A stretch of 64,000 nt of DNA from Apis mellifera (GCF_003254395.2 NC_037651.1:8438001-8502000); one strand, 5' to 3'; shown: positions 1 to 11,966, numbered from the stretch's first letter. Numbers and translations: made by a program. The notes: generated by a model not told the origin, from the letters alone.

Positions 1-1822
1 AGGAGGAATTGATAAAAATAAGGAGGAGGAGGAATTGATAAAAATAAGGAGCTGGAGGAATTGATAAAAATAAGGAGATGGAGGAATTGATAAAAATAAG
101 GAAGAGGAGGAATTGATAAAAATAAGGAGGAGGAGGAATTGATAAAAATAAGGAGGAGGAGGAATTGATAAAAATAAGGAGCTGGAGGAATTGATAAAAA
201 TAAGGAGATGGAGGAATTGATAAAAATAAGGAGGAGGAGGAATTGATAAAAATAAGGAGATGGAGGAATTGATAAAAATAAGGAGATGGAGGAATTGATA
301 AAAATAAGGAGGAGGAGGAATTGATAAAAATGAGGAGGAGGAGGAATTGATAAAAATAAGGAGATGGAGGAATTTTCGAAATTGGAGAAGACGCATTTTT
401 CAAAATGGGGGGAGGGATTTTTCAAAATTGGGTGGAGGAATTTAATTTGCGGTGAAGGAATTGATAAATTAGGGGGGAGGAATTTATAAATTTAAAGGCG
501 AGGAATTGATAAAAATAAGGAGGAGGAGGAATTGATAAAAATAAGGAGATGGAGAAATTGATAAAAATAAGGAAGAGGAGGAATTGATAAAAATAAAGAG
601 GAGGAGGAATTGATAAAAATAAAGAGGAGGAGGAATTGATAAAAATAAGGAGATGGAGGAATTTTCAAAATTGGAGAAGACGCATTTTTCAAAATGGGGG
701 GAGGGATTTTTCAAAATTGGGTGGAGGAATTTAATTTGCGGTGAAGGAATTGATAAATTAGGGGGGAGGAATTTATAAATTTAAAGGCGAGGAATTGATA
801 AAAATAAGGAGGAGGAGGAATTGATAAAAATAAGGAGATGGAGAAATTGATAAAAATAAGGAAGAGGAGGAATTGATAAAAATAAAGAGGAGGAGGAATT
901 GATAAAAATAAAGAGGAGGAGGAATTGATAAAAATAAGGAGATGGAGGAATTTTCAAAATTGGAGAAGACGCATTTTTCAAAATGGGGGGAGGGATTTTT
1001 CAAAATTGGGTGGAGGAATTTAATTTGCGGTGAAGGAATTGATAAATTAGGGGGGAGGAATTTATAAATTTAAAGGCGAGGAATTGATAAAAATAAGGAG
1101 GAGGTGGAATTGATAAAAATAAGGAGATGGAGGAATTGATAAAAATAAGGAAGAGGAGGAATTGATAAAAATAAGGAGGAGGAATTGATAAAAATAAGGA
1201 GATGGAGGAATTGATAAAAATAAGGAAGAGGAGGAATTGATAAAAATGAGGAGATGGAGGAATTGATAAAAATAAGGAGATGGAGGAATTGATAAAAATT
1301 AGGAGATGGAGGAATTTTCAAAATTGGGGAAGAGGCATTTTTCAAAATTGGGGGAGGGATTTTTCAAAATTGGGAGGAGGAATTTACAAATTTCCGGTGA
1401 AGGAATTCATAAATTGGGGGTGGGGGCGGAATTTATAAATTTAAAGGCGACGAATTGAAAAATAAGAATGAAAAGGAATTGATAAAATTGAGGAGCAGAA
1501 ATTTACAAATTTGGGTGGTGGGAACTTATAAAATTGGGGGGGAGGAATAAATTTGTGGGAGAAGGAATTGATAAAAATAAGGAGATGAAGGAATTGATAA
1601 AAATAAGGAGGAGGAGGAATTGATAAAAATAAGGAGATGGAGGAATTGATAAAAATAAGGAGATGGAGGAATTGATAAAAATAAGGAGATGGAGGAATTG
1701 ATAAAAATAAGGAGATGGAGGAATTGATAAAAATAAGGAGGAGGAGGAATTGATAAAAAAAAGGAGATGGAGGAATTGATAAAAATAAGGAGGAGAAGGA
1801 ATTAATAAAAATAAGGAGGAGG
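1..1822. repeat. 26-bp minisatellite array
   Basis: Tandem copies of a 26-bp unit with core GGAATTGATAAAAATAAGGA followed by GATGGA or GGAGGA. Spacing is exactly 26 bp in clean stretches, for example the TGATAAAAA words at 1621, 1647 and 1673. Some copies lose 3 bp (AAGGAGGAGGAATTG near 1165-1185). The plus strand is almost pure purine apart from the TTGAT core. The array begins before base 1, so its true length is unknown, and it ends at AGGAGGAGGAACAATC near 1822. The long minus-strand frames across it (YFYQF / IFINSS peptides) are by-products of the repeat. Confidence 0.95.
370..1449. repeat. 289-bp higher-order repeat within the minisatellite
   Basis: The 26-bp units are interrupted by a spacer of about 120 bp (GAATTTTCAAAATTGGAGAAGACGC, then fused GGGGGGAGGG and AATTTATAAATTTAAAGGCG blocks; described here in pieces). 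The word AATTTATAAA recurs at 481, 770, 1059 and 1430. The first two intervals are exactly 289 bp, and the copies starting at 481 and 770 look identical by eye. The last interval is 371 bp because it carries extra 26-bp units, and its spacer has diverged. This is a higher-order structure produced by segmental unequal exchange or amplification. Confidence 0.9.
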
Positions 1823-2503
1823 AACAATCTCGTTTAAAAATTTTACCACGGAAACTGTACTCGTTCTTTGAAACCGGAGTTTTGTCTCGATTTTATCCGA
1901 TTTTTATTTTTTTGTCCCTGTTTCGTCAACGGAATTATTTTTTTTCCTTCTTTTTTTTTTTTTATCGAATATCGAGTACATTTGCCTAGAAACGTTTGCA
2001 ATTCCTATCCTTCGATCGTACAATAATCCGAGATTCGCGTTCACGCAAAATGGAGAATAAAATTTTCTCCCTGGAGAGGCTACTATCAACAGGTTCGTTA
2101 AAACTTGTACGATTCTTGAAAACGCGACCCGGGTTCGGGCTTATGTTCGAAGTAACGAAGGGAACCGAAGAGAAGGAGCATTCAGCTTCCAAAAAACCGA
2201 CCGGTTGAAAAGCTGCGTGCTTGAAAAAAAAAAAACGTCTCTTCTCGTCGTCTTTTTTTCGCTGCATTTTCTATTCCCTTTTTTTTTTTCCCTTTTTTTC
2301 TTCTTCCGTCTTCTTTCTTCTATCTACAATTTTATCACTCGGCTTCGATCGCAACCTGATAACAAGAGCCGAGCTAACGAGAGAATTCGTTCCTAAGGCA
2401 AACAAGTCCGATTTATACCTCGCGCAATTTAGCAAAACAAACTGGCCTGCTATTATTTCTGCTTTAATGCCATGATAAATTAAAGCGCTTTATATGTATA
2501 TAA

Positions 2504-2505
<2 letters not shown>
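1823..2505. other. Unique non-coding stretch with homopolymer runs
   Basis: No gene seen. Holds T-rich runs (about 1936-1963 and 2276-2320), an A-run near 2223-2234, and otherwise CpG-containing unique sequence. Open frames here run through the T/A runs and have biased composition. Confidence 0.6.
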
Positions 2506-2544
<39 letters not shown>

Positions 2545-2549
2545 GAGAT
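2506..2549. repeat. (GA)n microsatellite
   Basis: About twenty GA dinucleotides with a single GTGA interruption near the right end. Confidence 0.95.
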
Positions 2550-2669
2550 CATTTAACGTTTTCGGTTAGATCAATGACCGCCGGTTACGAATAATTCACG
2601 CAACCTGCAAAATTCGCAACATCGATTAAACCGGGAATCCATGTTGAAACCGAGACCTTAGTCGTGGCT

Positions 2670-2672
2670 TTC

Positions 2673-2712
<40 letters not shown>
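2670..2712. repeat. (CT)n microsatellite
   Basis: CTCTTTCTCT leading into an uninterrupted CT run ending at CTCTCC. It is opposite in orientation to the neighbouring GA arrays, so the 2506-2712 interval is a spaced inverted GA/CT pair. Confidence 0.95.
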
Positions 2713-2713
<1 letters not shown>

Positions 2714-2796
2714 CGAACTAAGAGTTAGTCCTTTGAACGACGAGTTGCACCAAGTTGCTACGAGAAACCGATGAACGACGCGCGTACACGAGCAAA

Positions 2797-2946
2797 AAGA
2801 GAGAGAGAGAGAGACGAGGGAGAAAGAGAGGGAGAAAGAGAGAGAGAGAGAAAGAGAGAAAGAGAGAGAGAGACAAGGGAGAAAGAGAGAGAAAGAGAGA
2901 GAGAGAGAAAGAGAGAGAGAGACAAGGGAGAAAGAGAGAGAAAGAG

Positions 2947-2977
<31 letters not shown>

Positions 2978-2996
2978 GAGAGAGACAAGGGAGAAA

Positions 2997-3032
<36 letters not shown>

Positions 3033-3121
3033 AAGAGAGAGAGACAAGGGAGAAAGAGAGAGAAAGAGAGAGAGAAAGAGAGAGGGAGGGAGGAAGAGAG
3101 AGAGAGAGAAAGAGAAGGAAA
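2797..3121. repeat. Long GA-rich polypurine array with periodic GACAAGGG blocks
   Basis: More than 300 bp with almost only purines on the plus strand. It is not a plain dinucleotide repeat: the block GACAAGGGAGAAAGAG (first copy GACGAGGG) recurs at about 2813, 2872, 2921, 2984 and 3043, with spacings of 59, 49, 63 and 59 bp. It is therefore a decayed minisatellite embedded in GA repeats. The stacked R/E-rich plus frames and S/L-rich minus frames over it are artefacts. Confidence 0.92.
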
Positions 3122-3503
3122 TCCAAATCCCCCGTAAACGAGGGAAGAAAGGAGCTTAGAATTGGATAAAGAGAAGCGTATTTTTTCGTATCTCCCGGCC
3201 AAAATAGATGCTCCGTGCAATTTTCACGAAGGAGGATTGTAAGACGGCGATACGATACGAGTTAATAATGTTTTTTTAAATTCTTTCCGCGGGGTGTACA
3301 AAACGTCGAGTGGGGATCGTGGTTGTGCAAGTGTCTGGGCGGGGGTTATAAATTTCGCGCGTGAAAGAGAGAAAGAAAGTATCCAGACTCGGTGTGGGTG
3401 GAAGAATGAAGAGAAAAGAAAAGAAAAAAAAAATGACAAGAAACGAGGGCAACCGGCAGAAAAGTAGTAAAGCTAGGAGGAGAAGTTGAGTTTTTATCTT
3501 TTT

Positions 3504-3533
3504 TTTATATATATATATATACATATACACGTA
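3504..3533. repeat. (TA)n/(CA) microsatellite
   Basis: TATATATATATATATACATATACACG run after a T-run. Confidence 0.85.
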
Positions 3534-3932
3534 TACACGAGATAATATATTTAGACACGGAAATGAAGTAGCTTTATTGAAGCGTATACATTTTACTATT
3601 CCACTACTACTCGGTTGATGACCGAGTGTTGCTCGTTCGCGCGTCATCATTCTCGCGTGGCGCCACGTGGACCACGTTTAATTTCCTGTACACGTATTAT
3701 TAATCAAAATATCGGATAAAAAACGAGCGGCCTGTTTCGTCCTTAATCGAGGATTTGATCGTCGAGAGGCGCTCATTTTCCACGTCGTCGCGCACGCACG
3801 GTGTGGAGGTGCAACAAAATAAGAGAGGAGTTATCCTTCGCCCACTCCGTACTCCCGGACTGCAATGCAGATACGACCGAATCGTGGCGAGAAAGACGGA
3901 CCCTTTAACACTCCTCTATTCTTTCATGCCAC

Positions 3933-3992
3933 GTCTCTTTCTCTCTTTCCTTCTTTCCTTCCTTCCTTCCTCCTCCCTCCTCCTTTCCTCCT
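3933..3992. repeat. CTTC/CTCC polypyrimidine tract
   Basis: TTCCTTCC tetranucleotide repeats merging into CCTCC repeats, with no purine over most of its length. Confidence 0.85.
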
Positions 3993-4050
3993 GCCACCGC
4001 ACATTATTCCCGCTCCCAAAGAGTCCGAGACAAAAGGCAAAGACGCGGCA

Positions 4051-4120
4051 GCCTCTTCTCTCCTCCCATTCTCTCTTTCTCTCTCTTTCTCTCTCTCTTT
4101 CTCTTTCGCTGCTCTCTTTC
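4051..4120. repeat. CT-rich polypyrimidine tract
   Basis: CTCTCTTT-type repeats, broken only by single bases. Confidence 0.85.
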
Positions 4121-4174
4121 CCCGGTGGCAGCAACCACACCATGGAATAGTAATGTCGTTCTCGAATCCGAAGT

Positions 4175-4182
4175 TATAAAAG
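4175..4182 (+). promoter_or_regulatory. TATA-like sequence TATAAAAG
   Basis: A consensus TATAAAAG lies in unique sequence shortly after a pyrimidine tract and is followed by ACAGGGCCC. No initiator or downstream gene supports it. In 64 kb a few such matches are expected by chance. Confidence 0.1.
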
Positions 4183-4523
4183 ACAGGGCCCTTTCGAAAC
4201 CTCGTTTTCCAGTTCCAACGGGCGCGTGATCAGAAACGAGAGACTCCTTCTCGTTTCCTCGCTAATTGCGCGGATAATTCTTGGGAGGGTTGGATCTTTC
4301 CAAGAGTGGAGGGTAAAGTAGGACGGGGTAACTCTTTACAAGGGTAGAGAGGAGAGAGTATTGGGGCAAAATAAGGAGAAGAATTTTCGAAATCGAGGGT
4401 GAAAGGTGTTTCGCGCGCTGTACCATCGGAACGTGGTATCACGTTAACGCGTTATCGAATCGCTGTGAAAATTATCACGGTTTCTGAACATCCCGCTTTA
4501 AAAGCGTTTCATCGGAGATACAT

Positions 4524-4558
4524 GGAGAGAGAAAGAGAGAGAGAAAAAGAGAGAGAGA
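4524..4558. repeat. (GA)n-rich microsatellite
   Basis: GAGAGAGAAAGAGAGAGAGA-type tract. Confidence 0.9.
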
Positions 4559-5135
4559 TTTGACGCGTACGCGTCCGTTAAATGTGTGGCTGTCGATGAC
4601 GTGGCCGTGATAATTCTCTCGACCTTTCAACGACCTTCAAACCACTATTTCCATCCTTCATCTTCCATTTCGAACATTTCGATCGGCCACGCGTCCCCAT
4701 CTTCGATTCGACTCCGATAATCGATCAACAGTGTGCAATGCATTGTCGCGTATTTCTAGCTTCTTTTTATGGACAAAATTGAACTACTCTTTTCAAATGT
4801 ATCCTTCGATTCGTGATTCTGCCACGTGCGAGATAAATGCGAGATGTATCCAACAAAATCGTATTTTTCATTTCTTTCTTTTCCTTTTTTTTCTCTCTCT
4901 CTCTCCGCAAAAAATTTCAATGCGTATTTTCAATCTCGCGATGAACGATTGAAAAACCTTTTCTTCCAGAGAACTTAATAGTCATGTCGGGATCAAAACA
5001 GCGAGACGATCGACGAACGAATGTAGAAAATTGACGAATAATCGATGCCGGATAGGCGTATTCAAATCGATACCGTGTTTAACGATGTATTCATACATTT
5101 TCCTGCTCGGGAATGAAAACGAAAAGGTAACGATA

Positions 5136-5164
5136 AATATATACATATATATATATACACATAG
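5136..5164. repeat. (TA)n microsatellite
   Basis: ATATATACATATATATATATACACATA run. Confidence 0.85.
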
Positions 5165-6211
5165 ATGCGTATACGAATGGATATTAAATCGTCATCGCAA
5201 GTTTACATATTTAACGCCGCTTTAATATTTAGCTTTCGATCACGTATCACTCGAATCGTTAATCGTACGATCGTTCGGCTTTGATATTTTTAACCGTCAA
5301 CCACTCGGAAATACGGTTCATCCGCGATACCAATACGCTCGCATTATACCGGATAATGGGGCGCCGATCGAGTATTTAGAATCGATCCTGTCCAAACTGT
5401 CCTCCATCCCTTCTACTTCTCCGCGCTGACTTCTCTAGAGAGAGCGAGAGAGAGAGAGAAGAGAAATAAAAAAGCGGAAGTAATCTTGGGATCTCGACGA
5501 TATGAAACATCGAGAAATATATCTCGCCTCGAACTGATATTCCACCGCAATTTCCTCCGCGCTCCTTTCGAGTTAAAATATTTAAAGGAGGGAATAGAAT
5601 TTACACGCAAACGGTGGGCGCCGTTTTTCAGAAAAATCGAAAACTTCGAGCTCTCTCTCTCCCTTCAGCTTCCTACCTGATACTTCCCCGCAATTTCCTC
5701 CCATTTCGCATCCCAGCTCGAAAAGCGAAGCTTTTTTTAAAGAGGAACGAGGGATAAAGTCGGGATGGAAGCCTTTTCCTCGGGATCAAAATTTTTTTCA
5801 CAGTTTTTTCTCCTCTCCTCCGACTGGTTTCCCGCCAATTTATCCCCGCGTTTTTCTCGCGAATCTCGAGATGAAGCTCGTTTAAGAAGCGGGATAGTCG
5901 GGATTAAAAGTCGGTGGGGTGAAAAAAAGGATCTTCTTCTCCAGAGGGAAATTCAAAATTCTTTTTCTCACCCTCCGATATCCGTTGAAACGGATCCGTT
6001 CAAACGTGTTTCAGAGTTCGAGCCCAAGTTAATTAACAAGAAATTGTTGCCTTCTTTTTTCTTTTCCTTTTCTCTTCCTTTGCGAGTGTAAACCGCGTTC
6101 GCGGTTTCGCCGGCCAATCCCCGCCAGCTTACTGTTCCGCAAGAGATCGCTTTTAAGCCGGCTGGAAAATACTGTAATACGTACAGGGACGATATTTTAG
6201 GCGGATAGCCC

Positions 6212-6250
<39 letters not shown>
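6212..6250. repeat. (TA)n microsatellite
   Basis: Uninterrupted alternating TA of about 38 bp. It is able to extrude as a cruciform. Confidence 0.95.
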
Positions 6251-6251
<1 letters not shown>

Positions 6252-7448
6252 GAGGACAATCACGTTGCATCAAGGAACGCGAACACGCTCCCTTTGACAG
6301 AGAGCTCGATGCTTCCGGGTGAAAAACAAATTTCATTCGCGCGCCACGTCAAACACCGACCTCTCGATCGATGTTCTCTCGAATTTTTCTTTCTGTCTCT
6401 CTTCTTCTTCTTCTACTTTTTTTTTCTCCTTCATTCTCCGATATTCGCGAAAGCTGTCCCCACGGATAATCGCGATTCGATTCGGCCGCGATGGCGTCGA
6501 GATTAAGGCAATAAACCGAACGAAACAATGAATCTCGGTCAAAGACCTTCTGGAATCGTCCCTCTCTTCACCCTCCTCTTTGTTTCCATTTAACTCGCCG
6601 ATACGTAATTGAGTGAAACGATAAAGGGATACTCGACACGCCGGTATTTCCGTCGAATTTCTGTCCAGAGCGGGGAGGGAGGAGAAAAAAGGAGGAGGAG
6701 GGTGGAAAAGGATGACGAGAAAAGCTCGCAGGGACATGAATTGGCTACGTTCGTTCGAGGCAGAAATGGTATACGCAAAAGGGAAGGGGGTGGAAGAATT
6801 ACGAGTGGACAGGTCCTCGAGTGAAAACGTAGAAAAAAACAAATTTAAAAAGGTCCTCGCGCGTATATCAAGGCACGAAAGGTGTATCCTCGATACGTAT
6901 TTAATGGATTAAACGGGAATGAGAAACGATGCGGCTTAGCGGTGGTGAAGGGAGGAGTGGATTGGAAGCTTCGCGTGACAATCGCTCGCGGAGGATAATA
7001 TCTCTCGTCGAAACAAATTGGGAACGACGTTTGAGAATTCTGTTCATATAATCCGAACGAGGACGATCGACGTAAATTTTCCACTCTCTCTCTATCTCTC
7101 TCCCTTTCCGCTTCAAAATTCTCCGTTAACCGCGTTACGAACGGACGAACGGTTCACGGATTCGAGGATTGATATCGGTTTCCGCGGGTTTAACGATATT
7201 TGTTTATTCGCCGTGTATCGCTGATTTCGACCGCAACCCTCTTGCGATAAAAAAAAATGCGAAGGAGCAGCACACGTGGAATCGAACCTCGGGGTAAACT
7301 TTCCCCCTTTTGTATACTTTTTATCCCCGGGAGAAGGTAAACTACACAACACCCTATCCCGCAACTCCAACGTACGATCCCCTCCTCGTATCCACGTACA
7401 TTTCATACGTTACAATCGTTCATGACGAGCGTTATCGGCTCGTCTCGC

Positions 7449-7508
7449 GTTTCCTCCTCCTCCTCTCTCTCTCTCTTTCTACTTTCTTTCTTTCTTTCCA
7501 TCTCCTCC
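7449..7508. repeat. CTCC/CT/CTTT compound pyrimidine repeat
   Basis: TCCTCC repeats, then CT repeats, then TTTC repeats in direct succession. Confidence 0.85.
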
Positions 7509-8010
7509 GAGTCGAGCACACGCGCGTACATCATCGTATCTCGTCCTCTCTGTGTCAAAGCGACCGAGAAGGGGGGATAGAAGCGTGCGCGCGAGTTCAG
7601 AAGGGAATTAAATACCGCGAAAACTGTCTGTTCCGGCACGCGATGGGGAAACGCGCGGACGAAAGGAGTGGAGCGACTCTGGACTGGCTGCAGCTATTTT
7701 TTTCTGCTAATGGCGGACAGAGGGGAGGACGAGTGCAAGATCGGAGAGGGGAGACAGGGCGGGTGGAAGATAGAAAAAGAGCGAGGTTGAATAACGAAAA
7801 AGAGAGAGAGAGAGGGAAAGAGAAACGAAGAGAATGGATAGATAGTTCGACTTCAATGATACCGGTCAAGAGTTTGACGGACGGTAATTTTTAATCAGTA
7901 AAGCCGCGCGCTCGTGCGCGCGTGTGCCGGATTTCGACGAGGCTTCCGTGTGTAGTTGCTGTTCGAAAGAGGCGCGCATCTATGATAAACTCGCGTGCAT
8001 GCGGAGAATG

Positions 8011-8054
8011 CTTTTTTCCTTTTTTTTTTTTTTTTTCTTTCTTTTTTTTCTCTC
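8011..8054. repeat. Poly-T tract
   Basis: T-runs with isolated C residues, over 40 bp. Confidence 0.9.
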
Positions 8055-8797
8055 CACCCAACGAATCTCCTCCCCCTCCTCGATTCATCCCGATTTAGCA
8101 TTCCGCCTCCATGGATTCCGCACGCTCTCCCCTTTTCCTCCCCCATTCGTTTCCTCCAAGGTCCACGCTCGGTATCCCGGTTATCAGCTAATTATTCGCC
8201 CCGCCCCCTTTTCGATTATCGATCGTAGAAGTCGATCGATCGGCCGTCCATTCGCCTGGGTTATTAGCGTTACTCGAATCGTGCCCTCCTCCCCTCGACT
8301 CGATAAATCTCACGCGTATCTTTACGCAAAATCAATTTGAGTTATCGGACTTATATATAGGGGGAGGGGAGGAGAGTCTATTACGAAATTGGCGAAACAC
8401 GGTCGCAGTTACGCAAAACGGATTACGCCAAGGGTGGCCGCCGTTATTCACTCGAGCAATTTTCATTTCGTCCACTTGCGCCGCACTCCCCGCCGACAGG
8501 GTATTACGCATCGCTTACGGATGGAATTTTCTTCTAATTCTAGTTCGAGGAAAGAATCGAGGCGTTAGCCAGAAAACGATCCAATGCTGCCGGCAAATTA
8601 CCACCAACTGCATCGTCGTACACCGCGTCTGGCAACTCGCAAAATTAACGTAATTTCACGCGTGTTCGCCGTTACCTCCAAGAGATGTTCGCTCCAACGT
8701 TTGCCCGGAAGCTTGAACTTCGGTCCCCTCTGGGAGAAGAGAAATATTCTCTCTTCCCGTATACACCAGTTGAGTAAAACAGAAGTTCGACCTCTGA

Positions 8798-8822
8798 AAG
8801 GGAAGGGAAGGGAAGGGAAGGA
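8798..8822. repeat. (GGGAA)n pentanucleotide microsatellite
   Basis: Five near-perfect AAGGG units within AAAGGGAAGGGAAGGGAAGG. Confidence 0.9.
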
Positions 8823-9096
8823 CCGATCTTCCCTGTCTAATTTTCATTGGAAATGAGCGAATTTCGTTCGCGTTTTTCCTTCCTTTCGTTCACGATTTTG
8901 CCCGGATAATCACGCGGTGAATAATTTCGAGAACTCGGGGAGCAAACAAGGGAGCGGAGGGATAAGATAAATTCTCGACAAATTGCCAACGATCCCTCGT
9001 TAAAGCGCGGCAAAAATTTCTATCGGAAATTCAGTGGATTCGACCGGTGGTATATATATCTCGATTGCTCCTCCTCCTCCTTGCGCTCTCAGAGAC

Positions 9097-9118
9097 GCTC
9101 TCTCTCTCTCTCTCTCCC
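9097..9118. repeat. (CT)n microsatellite
   Basis: GCTCTCTCTCTCTCTCTC run. Confidence 0.9.
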
Positions 9119-9284
9119 ATGTCCTCTCTCCATCCATGTTTTCCTTTTTATTAATCGAGTCGATACCTTTAACCACCACCTTTAACCACCCCCTCCCTCG
9201 ATGAACTCTCTCTCGTAAACGATAATAGGGCCCCGCGGCGTCCTCGATAGAAGCCGACTCCTTCCTCTCGCGTGTTCCTCCCTC

Positions 9285-9311
9285 AGCTCTCTCTCTCTCT
9301 CTCTCTCTCTC
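9285..9311. repeat. (CT)n microsatellite
   Basis: Uninterrupted CT run after CCTCAG. Confidence 0.9.
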
Positions 9312-10319
9312 GGGAAGATCTCTCCGTTATCGAACGGTGAACGGTTAAAAGGAAAGCGACGATTGCAGTGAAAGGCGAGCGGTGCAATTACGCGGAAAAT
9401 AGAAATTCTGGTTTTGTCGTGGTTTCGCGCAAGTGGCAAAAGCGGAATATCTTGGGAACGGAGTGCGCGCATTTGCATCGAGGGGATAGAATTTCGACGA
9501 GGTTTTGCGGAGATGCGTGGAGAGAGAGAGAGGTTTCGAGAGGCAATGAATAATTTCTCGCTAGGTGTATGAATAAACAACAGGTTTCACGGGGGCTTCG
9601 AATTAAAAGGTGGGATACTTGGGGCAAGGAAAAAAAGAGGGAGGAGGGGATTCACAATTGAAATCAACTTTGGAAAAATCCGACGAAAATGTCACCGTAC
9701 GAAAGCTTATCCCTTCTCTTCACAGTGTGACAAAGGAAATATATATATGTATATTTTTATATTAAGGGAGGAGAAAAGAGGAATGGAATTCGTAAGGAAA
9801 TATTTGGAAGAAATGGGATGAATTTGTAACGCGTTGGCGGAGATTTTTGCGGCAAGTTGGAAATTGGTGATCGCAGACACGTATCTTCGATTCGTTTCTT
9901 CTTGCTCGTTCGTGGTGGCAATATTGGCTCGCTCCCGCTGCCAATACTATTTGCACGGCCTATAGGCACCTCTCCTTTATGGCGCATTTGTTCTTTTATA
10001 GAGACAAAGGCTGCACGTATTTTTCACTGTGCACCTTTTTGCCTCTTCGCGGTTCATCCGTGGGATTACGCTCGTCAGTCGAACGAACCGTCGAAACAAG
10101 TCGGCCAAGGGAACCAGAAACGTCTCTGGATTTTACGTTTCTGGATATTTTCGTTTCGCAATGTTGCGCTTCGAGTCGAGTTCTCGACTCGTTCTAACGA
10201 GATATTTTCTATATATATATATTTCTCCTCCTCGTAAAAATTCGTTACGTTCCACATAGAATGTTTTTCTCTTTTCCTTTTTTCTCCTTTTTTAATGAAA
10301 AGTTATGAAATCGTCAGTA

Positions 10320-10880
10320 GTCGTGTTTAAAATAATTTCCTCACCAGCAGGTTTGATAACGAATCGGTCGAGGATTCCGCGTTCCCTGGTAAACCAAGCG
10401 GGACCGGCAATTAACCTGCCCCATTAAAGGGACTATTTTTCGTTCGATGGAATAACTGATTATTGTCGATAATGGAGAAAACGAGTAACCGGCGAATAAT
10501 TTGAGAACAGCCTCGATTTCGCCGCTTTCTCCACCCTCTCCTCTATCCGTTAATCCGTGCAAATAATTTAAATACTGTTTTCGCGTTCGAGCCCGAGGTA
10601 ATTGCGTTTTATCGGGCAAGCGGCCTCCTCCACCCTTCGTGATCCTTCGTGTCAACGATAGGCTAATTTAGCCCATCCGTATTTATTGCATCCGACGCGG
10701 CCCATTGTTTCGCGATATCCCGTAATAACGAAGATAACTTCATACATCGTTGATCGCCAATGGGATCGAAACGCGTACCTAACCCGGGAAAACCTACCTC
10801 GTTTCCGTGTACGATCCAGGAGAGAATGGAATTTCGCGTAGCTACGATCCATTTCCGTCCCATCGAAATTCGCGTCGTGG
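10320..10880. promoter_or_regulatory. Repeat-poor block rich in homeodomain-type motifs
   Basis: About 560 bp with balanced base use and no microsatellite, unlike its flanks. Homeodomain-type cores (ATTA/TAAT) occur at GCAATTAACC, CTGATTATTG, CGTTAATCC, GGTAATTG and GCTAATTTAG. GATA-type words occur at ACGATAGG and AAGATAAC. Stops are frequent in all frames. The content resembles a conserved non-coding element, but conservation itself cannot be seen here. Confidence 0.22.
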
Positions 10881-11966
10881 AACGAGAAAGAGAAAAAAAA
10901 AGAGAGAATTCCATCGCGATTCCCGAGTCCTTCGTTAAAGCTCCGCTCTCGTTACGATTACTCGGTTCGCTCCCTCCGCTTCCGTATTCCTCCTCTCTTT
11001 CTCGCGTAGAGAGAAAAAACTTCCCAACAAAGAAAGAGAGAGAGCGCGAAATAGATAAATAAATAGAATCCGTAGAGCGAGTGCAACGAGACGACGTTAA
11101 AAACTCCGGCGAGATGCAAGGATTGAACGGACGGCGCGAGTAGTAACGAACGATCTATAGTCAGCCCTAGTTAGCTGCTAGTGCTCCCTAGTGTTTCACA
11201 TTATATATTCGATTGTTTTCGATCGAAATTCTTTTCTTTCTTTTTTTGGAGTGTTCCATCTGAGGCCAAGTATATCGTTGTATCCCGTTTTACTCGTTAA
11301 AGGAAACAACTATAGCTCGTCAAAGAGGACTTTGAAGGAACGATTCGCTACGTGAATCGAACAGGGTGAATCACGGTCGGATAAATTTCGGACAGGAGTC
11401 GAGGAGCAGGCCAGACTCGAGACTTTCAACAAGGATTCTTTTCTGGCTGTTCGAGTAGAAGGATCATCGTTTCCATGGGCACGATGCTAACCAGAAACAA
11501 AGCGTGTCGTCGCGCTCAAGTAAATCTTGCCCCGCGACAAATTCTGCAAAACGATTCTGCGACCGAGTAAAATGCTTTTCCTTGTTATTGTCGAATTTGT
11601 TCCCGTGCCCAGTCGCTCGTGCGTCTTTTCTCTCTCTCCTTCTCCTTCCCCTTCTTCTCTTTATCCCTCCCCCTCCTTCTCCTCCCTTTATTATCCCCGC
11701 GGATCTTTTCACGTTTTCGCAATATGAAAATTTTACGTCGGCCGTACCATATCTCTTTCCATCATTTATTCGATACGGAACAATCCTCGGCTATCTTCCC
11801 CGGTAATCCCCGGTTTCTAAGAGGGATAAATAAAGGATAAGGCTCGGAGGATAAGTAGCGCGGACATTAGAAGGATAAAGAAGAAAGGTAGCGACGGGAA
11901 TTCGGCGTTAATATTGTTTAATGAGAGCTCGTGAGTTTTTCGTGGCCGTACAAACGGACCTGGTTA

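Larger units (their letters stand above)
3122..6211. other. CpG-rich unique non-coding DNA with short microsatellites
   Basis: No convincing gene. Contains a TA/CA run (3504-3533), pyrimidine tracts (3933-3992 and 4051-4120), a GA tract (4524-4558), a TA tract (5136-5164) and a GA tract (5436-5466). The remaining sequence is unique. Open frames are short and cross these tracts. Confidence 0.6.
6251..8797. other. CpG-rich unique non-coding DNA with pyrimidine tracts
   Basis: No recognisable gene. Includes TTC/CTT-rich tracts (6385-6438 and 7449-7508), a polypurine patch near 6672-6722 and a T-run (8011-8054). The frames listed over 7310-7894 and 7924-8340 read through these tracts. Confidence 0.55.

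Noticed and set aside
1..1822. CRISPR-like regular repeats
   Set aside because: Repeats are head-to-tail with no unique spacers of constant length, in eukaryotic DNA; the spacer-like segments are themselves duplicated.
484..1827. Several minus-strand frames with YFYQF/IFINSS peptide repeats, two of them identical pairs
   Set aside because: They are translations of the 26-bp minisatellite; the identity reflects the 289-bp duplication, not a repeated protein.
2585..3220. Overlapping 109-211 codon frames on both strands
   Set aside because: Pure S/L/F or R/E composition from the GA/CT arrays.
7278..7290. GGAATCGAACC resembling a tRNA B box on the minus strand
   Set aside because: No A box, no acceptor stem pairing and no anticodon arm at the right distances.
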